From positions 5,544-69,543 of the forward strand of contig CALTTH010000015.1 of the NCBI GenBank assembly GCA_943908365.1: DNA of 64,000 nucleotides. The letters run 5' to 3'. The position numbers were made by a program, and so were the translations under genes. The notes under the pieces are model-generated. The model saw nothing but the letters and a program-made list of their open reading frames with translations, was not told the origin of the DNA and searched no databases. Numbering within the stretch: position 1 is the stretch's first letter; every line of letters starts with the position of its first letter. Shown piece by piece: positions 60,262-64,000 of this stretch. Origin of the DNA: an uncultured Hyphomicrobiales bacterium (lineage in GTDB: Bacteria; Pseudomonadota; Alphaproteobacteria; Rhizobiales; Rhizobiaceae).

Positions 60262-61473
60262 GTGACGCGGCACGGTTTTACATCAACGACGCGCCATGTC
60301 ATCGCTTCCAGGGCAGGCTATCGTTGTTCCTATCCGGGCTGCCAGAAGTTGACCCTCGGGCCAGCGGTCGCACCTGACCAGTACGAGGACACCGGCTTCG
60401 CCAGCCATATTCACGCCGCCTCTCTTCGTGGCCCCCGTGGGCAGGGCGGGCTAAAGCCTGCGCAACTAAAACACGCATCCAATGGTATTTGGATGTGCGG
60501 AGCGCACGAGAACCTGATCGACAAGAAAAGCGGCGTGCGCTTTCCCGTCAATGTGTTGCAGAGCTGGAAAGCGCTCCACGAATACCGCACATCGTTTGAA
60601 CATAGCGGAAATCAGGCAGCTTTCGGATTCGTGCGAACTCTAAGGCTTGAGCGTTCACCGCTCTTCACGCCCGGCACGCAGATCGATTTCGCCAAGACCA
60701 CATTTCTAATCGGGCCTAATGGCAGTGGCAAATCCGCTATTTGCGAGTGGGTGAGCATACTTGAGGCGAGTGACAATATCCGGCGTTGGCTCGCAAACAA
60801 CAACGTCCACTACGATATCATATTCGACGCCCCCGCCGAACATCGGCTCTCCGTTCAAACAGAAGGCATCCTCACTCTAGACCTTGATGGAAAAACGGTT
60901 AGCCGAAACCACGCCCGATCAAGCGCGGTTTATCTAAGCGGACGCGGTGACAACCGCATTGTGTGCGATCTTCGTCGAATCATGGACTTGCTCCAGATTG
61001 ATGAGTTCGCGTTGCGCAGCTTGGGCACTCGCGTATCCGGTGATTTCGTAAAGAAAGTGGAATTTGTCCAGCGGACGCAGCAGGAAGACGACGAGGACGA
61101 GCTTCAGAGAGATGATCTTGACGCACCTGTCTACGTGTTGGAAAGTCATCTGACCAATGGTCGAGTGATGAGGTTCGAGCAATTATCGGGTGGCGAAAGG
61201 GGGCGCGTTCTACTTGAACTCGCGATGGCGCTAGCCCGTGAAGGAACCCAATTCGGGCCGACGCTGCTATTGGTCGAGCTTAAGTCGCTTGGAATGGATT
61301 GGGGTGCTATCCAGCCCTATTTGGACTTCTTCGGCAGTCCCGAGTGCCTATACCAAACTGTCTTGACATCTTGGGAACTACCCAGCGACGTCGAGATGCT
61401 CGGCTGGCAGATCTACATGGTGGACGGACGACCAGGAGAGAAAGGGACAGTAGTCGCATCACCGCGTGCGTGA
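60262..61473 (+). CDS. HNH nuclease fused to an ABC ATPase
   Basis: 403 residues, GTG start. HNH 15-90: RCSYPGCQKL, SHIHAASLRG, NGIWMCGAHENLID. ATPase 125-395: Walker A GPNGSGKSAI (151-160), a short coil with an acidic patch (QEDDEDELQRDD), signature LSGGERGRVLLELAMAL. Walker B is degenerate: TLLLVELKSL lacks the normal Asp-Glu. Septu carries the same activities as two genes (PtuA, PtuB); here they are one chain in the opposite order. It stands alone. Confidence 0.78.
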   Translation: MTRHGFTSTTRHVIASRAGYRCSYPGCQKLTLGPAVAPDQYEDTGFASHIHAASLRGPRGQGGLKPAQLKHASNGIWMCGAHENLIDKKSGVRFPVNVLQSWKALHEYRTSFEHSGNQAAFGFVRTLRLERSPLFTPGTQIDFAKTTFLIGPNGSGKSAICEWVSILEASDNIRRWLANNNVHYDIIFDAPAEHRLSVQTEGILTLDLDGKTVSRNHARSSAVYLSGRGDNRIVCDLRRIMDLLQIDEFALRSLGTRVSGDFVKKVEFVQRTQQEDDEDELQRDDLDAPVYVLESHLTNGRVMRFEQLSGGERGRVLLELAMALAREGTQFGPTLLLVELKSLGMDWGAIQPYLDFFGSPECLYQTVLTSWELPSDVEMLGWQIYMVDGRPGEKGTVVASPRA

Positions 61474-61555
61474 CCCAAGAAGTTTGGGTTCATCGCCTCT
61501 CTCAGTCTGCTGCAACCACCGACGACCACCCTGTCGGACAACCCTTTCGTCCTGG

Positions 61556-62083
61556 TCAGAAATCGACAGACCAGACCTCTATCCCATTGCGTTCGAACTG
61601 CGGTCGGCGTTCGTTGCCGGGGAACAAGGGTGACATGAAGAATACGTACTTATATCGCTCCATGCGAGATGCGAGCTTAACAAGATCGGCTGCCAGCTTG
61701 CCGTTGTTGCGTGGATTGACAGCCGCAAAGGTCTCGGCGCCGACATAGCCGGCTTCCTCACTCATGATGTCGAGTTCAAGCGATGCGTGCGCGCCAGGGG
61801 CGAGCCGAAACCCGCTCACGTCTGGATGTAGGTTCAACAATTGGCGGGCAGCCGCGATGGCGACGGCGAAGGTCCAAGTCTGATTGATTTGCTCGATCAG
61901 ATTTAACGGCCGATCCTCGAGGGGATGGAAGCCAATTGGATCGAACTTCATCCGGCGCAACAGGTCCAGCGGGTCCCCCGATTGCGACGCCATCCATTGT
62001 TGAGCCCGTGCGGCAGAGGCTCGCACCATCTCCATCAAATTATCCGTCTCGACGGCGGTGCGGATGACAATATCCTTCGTCAC
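61556..62083 (-). CDS. Unknown protein of the HEPN/zinc-ribbon unit
   Basis: About 175 residues, no family recognised. It has helical N-terminal text (MEMVRASAARAQQWMASQ) and an alpha/beta C-terminus ending FFMSPLFPGNERR...GIEVWSVDF. GTG at 62083 overlaps the upstream stop (GTGA); the longer frame to 62125 is less likely. Coupled to the HEPN gene. Confidence 0.6.
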   Translation of the reverse strand: MTKDIVIRTAVETDNLMEMVRASAARAQQWMASQSGDPLDLLRRMKFDPIGFHPLEDRPLNLIEQINQTWTFAVAIAAARQLLNLHPDVSGFRLAPGAHASLELDIMSEEAGYVGAETFAAVNPRNNGKLAADLVKLASRMERYKYVFFMSPLFPGNERRPQFERNGIEVWSVDF

Positions 62084-63042
62084 TCTCGCATAACCTTTTC
62101 CCAGGTGTGAGCGCAGTAGCTGCACAAACCGGGATAGTCTGGATTGTACTCATGGACCGTGATGTCGGCACTGCATCGACTGCACTCGCCACCGATCGTT
62201 TCCTTACATGCAAAGCAAATGCTCATTTCTCCATTCTCGACATAGGCGTCGGCGCTGCATTCGGGGCATGTCGCGATCGGTGACGAGTCACCGTTCTTGG
62301 CGGCATAATAGGCGTCGATCTCGTAGCTCGCCGACACGACCATCTCAGCAAGCTGCCGCTGATCGTACTCATGGCCACACTGGAAGCATTTGGCATCGGC
62401 CGCTTCGCTCTCGATATTGTCGCGGTCGGTCTGACCGATAAGAGACGAGCCACAATTGGTGCAAGACATACGATCCAGTTGCCCGATCTCACCGGGCCAA
62501 TTCAGGCGCAGAAGGCTGTCCATGCAGCTCTTCTGGACCTTATTGAAGGCATTCGTCTCTTCAAGGATTGTATCCCAGACGTCCGCCAAGACGTCTTGCG
62601 GATCTTCTTTCAGCGTCTCCAGGAAGTCGATAACCATCGGAAATGAGGCGGCGATCGCCTCCTTCAGCGCTCCAACGGGTTCGGCCAGGTGATAATGCTC
62701 AAGATTGTTTCGGAATCGTTGCAGCTTTTCGATGTTCACGTCAGGCCAGGACAAGCCGAATTTCTTGAATCGGCTCTTGAGCTGGGCGAGATCTACCGTC
62801 GCATAGCCGACAACCTCATGGTCAACGCCGCCGTCACCATCGGGGACGGGTTCGAATTTCGCGCCGATGATCTCCATCGGATCGGCGTCAGGGGCGGCAC
62901 GGACGAGGCATTCCTTGCCCAGTAACAGCACGCCCGCATAGTAGTTGCGCGCCGCACTCAACATGCGCGCGTCGGAACCCTCTCGGAAATCTTCGATACC
63001 GAGCACAATCGAAGTTACCGCATTCTCAAATATATCCGCCAT
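62080..63042 (-). CDS. HEPN-domain protein with C-terminal zinc ribbons
   Basis: 320 residues. The N-terminal ~150 are helical and contain RNNLEHYH (residues 111-118), the R-x4-6-H motif of HEPN ribonucleases. Then four Cys-pair ribbons: CTNCGSS, CFQCGHE, CPECSAD/CFACKE, CSRCSAD ... CSYC. HEPN toxins cut RNA in many defence and toxin systems. First gene of a two-gene unit, no Shine-Dalgarno conflict. Confidence 0.72.
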   Translation of the reverse strand: MADIFENAVTSIVLGIEDFREGSDARMLSAARNYYAGVLLLGKECLVRAAPDADPMEIIGAKFEPVPDGDGGVDHEVVGYATVDLAQLKSRFKKFGLSWPDVNIEKLQRFRNNLEHYHLAEPVGALKEAIAASFPMVIDFLETLKEDPQDVLADVWDTILEETNAFNKVQKSCMDSLLRLNWPGEIGQLDRMSCTNCGSSLIGQTDRDNIESEAADAKCFQCGHEYDQRQLAEMVVSASYEIDAYYAAKNGDSSPIATCPECSADAYVENGEMSICFACKETIGGECSRCSADITVHEYNPDYPGLCSYCAHTWEKVMRE

Positions 63043-63212
63043 GCCCCCGCCAACAGCTCCGAAACTTCCACAAATCTACCCTAGACTCTTCAAGGAAAGG
63101 CGTCACCTCGGCCGGGAAGCGGTCGAGCGCACTATCGCATGTTGGAGAAGCTGACGGCCGCTTTCGTCGTCGGATGCCGCTGTCATAGTGGCGGATGGAA
63201 GCGGCGATGGGG

Positions 63213-63812
63213 CTAGTCGGCACCCTTCCGCACCGTCTCGACCGAGAGGGAGACTTGCTCCAGCGGCCGTAATAACTCGGCCTCCGGTTTCGTCAGCCAT
63301 AGCCAGGCCGCCCAATCTTCCGGCCGCAGCACCACGATCTGCCGGTCGTGGATCGGCTTCACGTCGGGACCGGGATCGGTCGTCAGCATGGCGAAGGAGG
63401 CCGGGTGATTGCCCTGCGCCTCGCGCCAGATGCCGGCGACGGCAAGGAAGGGCGCTCCGTTCAGCGTAAAGCGGTGCTTGGTCTTCGGATATTTCGTGCC
63501 GGTGAACTCGAAGAAGGCCGAGGCCGGGACGAGGCAGCGATGGGTGTTGGAGAAATCGCGCCCTTCCGAGCGGAAGTTGAACACCGGGCCGCCCTCGGGC
63601 CGGTTCGACGGCAATCCGAAATTCATCCGCTCCAGCTCGACCTCGCGGTCGTTCGCCGTCGCCCGCATCACCGGACCCATCTGGTTGATGCGGATGTCGT
63701 CATGTTCGGGAAGGTCAAGGTCGCTTTGTTGCGTCGGAATCCCAAGCTCCAGCGCCTGCATCATCCTGCAATACTCGACCCATTTCACATGCTGTTCATA
63801 GGCGTTGCACAT
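63213..63812 (-). CDS. SRAP-domain protein (YedK/HMCES type)
   Basis: 199 residues. Start set so that Cys-2 follows the Met (MCNAYEQ), as required: Cys-2 crosslinks to abasic sites in single-stranded DNA. FNFRSEG, ASAFFEF (Glu) and PIHDRQIVV (His) are the other active-site parts. It shields AP sites. A DNA-repair gene near the element's end is common on mobile elements. Confidence 0.88.
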   Translation of the reverse strand: MCNAYEQHVKWVEYCRMMQALELGIPTQQSDLDLPEHDDIRINQMGPVMRATANDREVELERMNFGLPSNRPEGGPVFNFRSEGRDFSNTHRCLVPASAFFEFTGTKYPKTKHRFTLNGAPFLAVAGIWREAQGNHPASFAMLTTDPGPDVKPIHDRQIVVLRPEDWAAWLWLTKPEAELLRPLEQVSLSVETVRKGAD

Positions 63813-63979
63813 GGATGGCAAGATAGGGCGGGACCGGAGCGATTTCGAGGCTGGCGGTCCTTCGCGATTTCCGGCGGTCCGTATCTATGCTTTTGCATTT
63901 ATACGCTTCCACGGTTTTACGGTCTTGCGGGGGAAAGCCTTCCCCCTGGTCGGCACTTCGTTGCCGACACACCCCCTTC

Positions 63980-63996
63980 TGCGGGGAGACCCCGCA
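63980..63996. repeat. GC-rich hairpin at the window end
   Basis: TGCGGGG-AGA-CCCCGCA, perfect 7-base arms. It lies in a GC-rich tract (63911-64000) beyond the SRAP gene start; meaning unknown. Confidence 0.35.
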
Positions 63997-64000
63997 ACGC

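Larger units (their letters stand above)
43379..64000. mobile_element. Integrated element in tRNA-Leu, right end outside the window
   Basis: The left border is a tRNA-Leu(CAA) 3' fragment followed 186 bases later by a tyrosine integrase. From there to the window end the genes are of accessory type (defence, toxin-antitoxin, HTH regulators), in contrast to the core chromosome on the left. No conjugation genes are visible, so whether it is an ICE or another island cannot be told. The matching intact tRNA is expected beyond 64000. Confidence 0.75.

Overview
The window looks like the chromosome of an alphaproteobacterium in the Rhizobiaceae, most likely Agrobacterium or a close Rhizobium. The gene order and protein types support this: hisC-tyrC, clpB, hpt, ftsEX, cobS/cobT, aroK-aroB, xerD and accA, plus cpdR, a DUF2125 protein and a group III truncated haemoglobin. 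No species name can be read from the sequence alone.

Positions 1-36,176 are ordinary core chromosome. They hold amino-acid biosynthesis (hisC, tyrC), an RND drug-efflux operon with its own TetR regulator and a palindromic operator, a polar amino-acid ABC importer, katG, a TRAP-type binding protein, the cell-cycle response regulator cpdR, clpB, hpt, ftsE-ftsX, plsC, the cobaltochelatase subunits cobS/cobT, a BolA protein, aroK-aroB, xerD and accA. Positions 36,177-43,248 are a compact surface-polysaccharide cluster. It encodes a CDP-glucose route to a branched (C-methylated) 6-deoxy sugar, two further modifying enzymes, one acyltransferase and one glycosyltransferase. The CDP-glucose 4,6-dehydratase reading frame is broken by a one-base deficit in a G run.

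At 43,379-43,431 lies only the 3' part of a tRNA-Leu(CAA) gene, from the anticodon loop to CCA. A tyrosine integrase follows at once. This marks the left border of an integrated element that runs past the right end of the window. Nearly all its cargo looks like anti-phage or conflict machinery, in blocks.

Block A (45,540-52,199, + strand) is an eight-gene operon and the most interesting object in the window. It encodes a ThsB-like TIR protein, a nucleoside-deoxyribosyltransferase/TIR-like protein, a PfkB sugar/nucleoside kinase fused to an NDT-like domain, a TIR domain fused to a tRNA-guanine-transglycosylase-like (TGT/DpdA-like) domain, an Ogg-type DNA glycosylase, a QueC-like 7-deazaguanine ligase, a second ThsB-like TIR protein and a SLATT-type membrane protein. 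The parts suggest a pathway that makes or edits a base-, nucleoside- or NAD-derived signal (TIR, NDT, TGT, kinase, QueC), linked to DNA-base sensing or excision (Ogg), with a membrane effector (SLATT). I do not recognise this exact combination as a named system.

Block B (52,233-56,043, - strand) is an AbiEi/AbiEii type IV toxin-antitoxin pair co-transcribed with an unknown protein and an AbiJ-like/DUF559 nuclease. Block C (56,289-60,056, + strand) has an AlpA-like HTH gene, a HigBA toxin-antitoxin pair and a three-gene ABC-3C system (HNH effector, middle component MC6, DUF2326 ATPase). Block D is a single-gene HNH-ABC ATPase fusion (60,262-61,473). Block E is a two-gene HEPN/zinc-ribbon unit (61,556-63,042, - strand). 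A SRAP (YedK-like) protein follows near the right edge. Starts were chosen from ribosome-binding sites, overlaps with upstream stops and family N-termini; functions in blocks A-E are homology-based inference made by eye.
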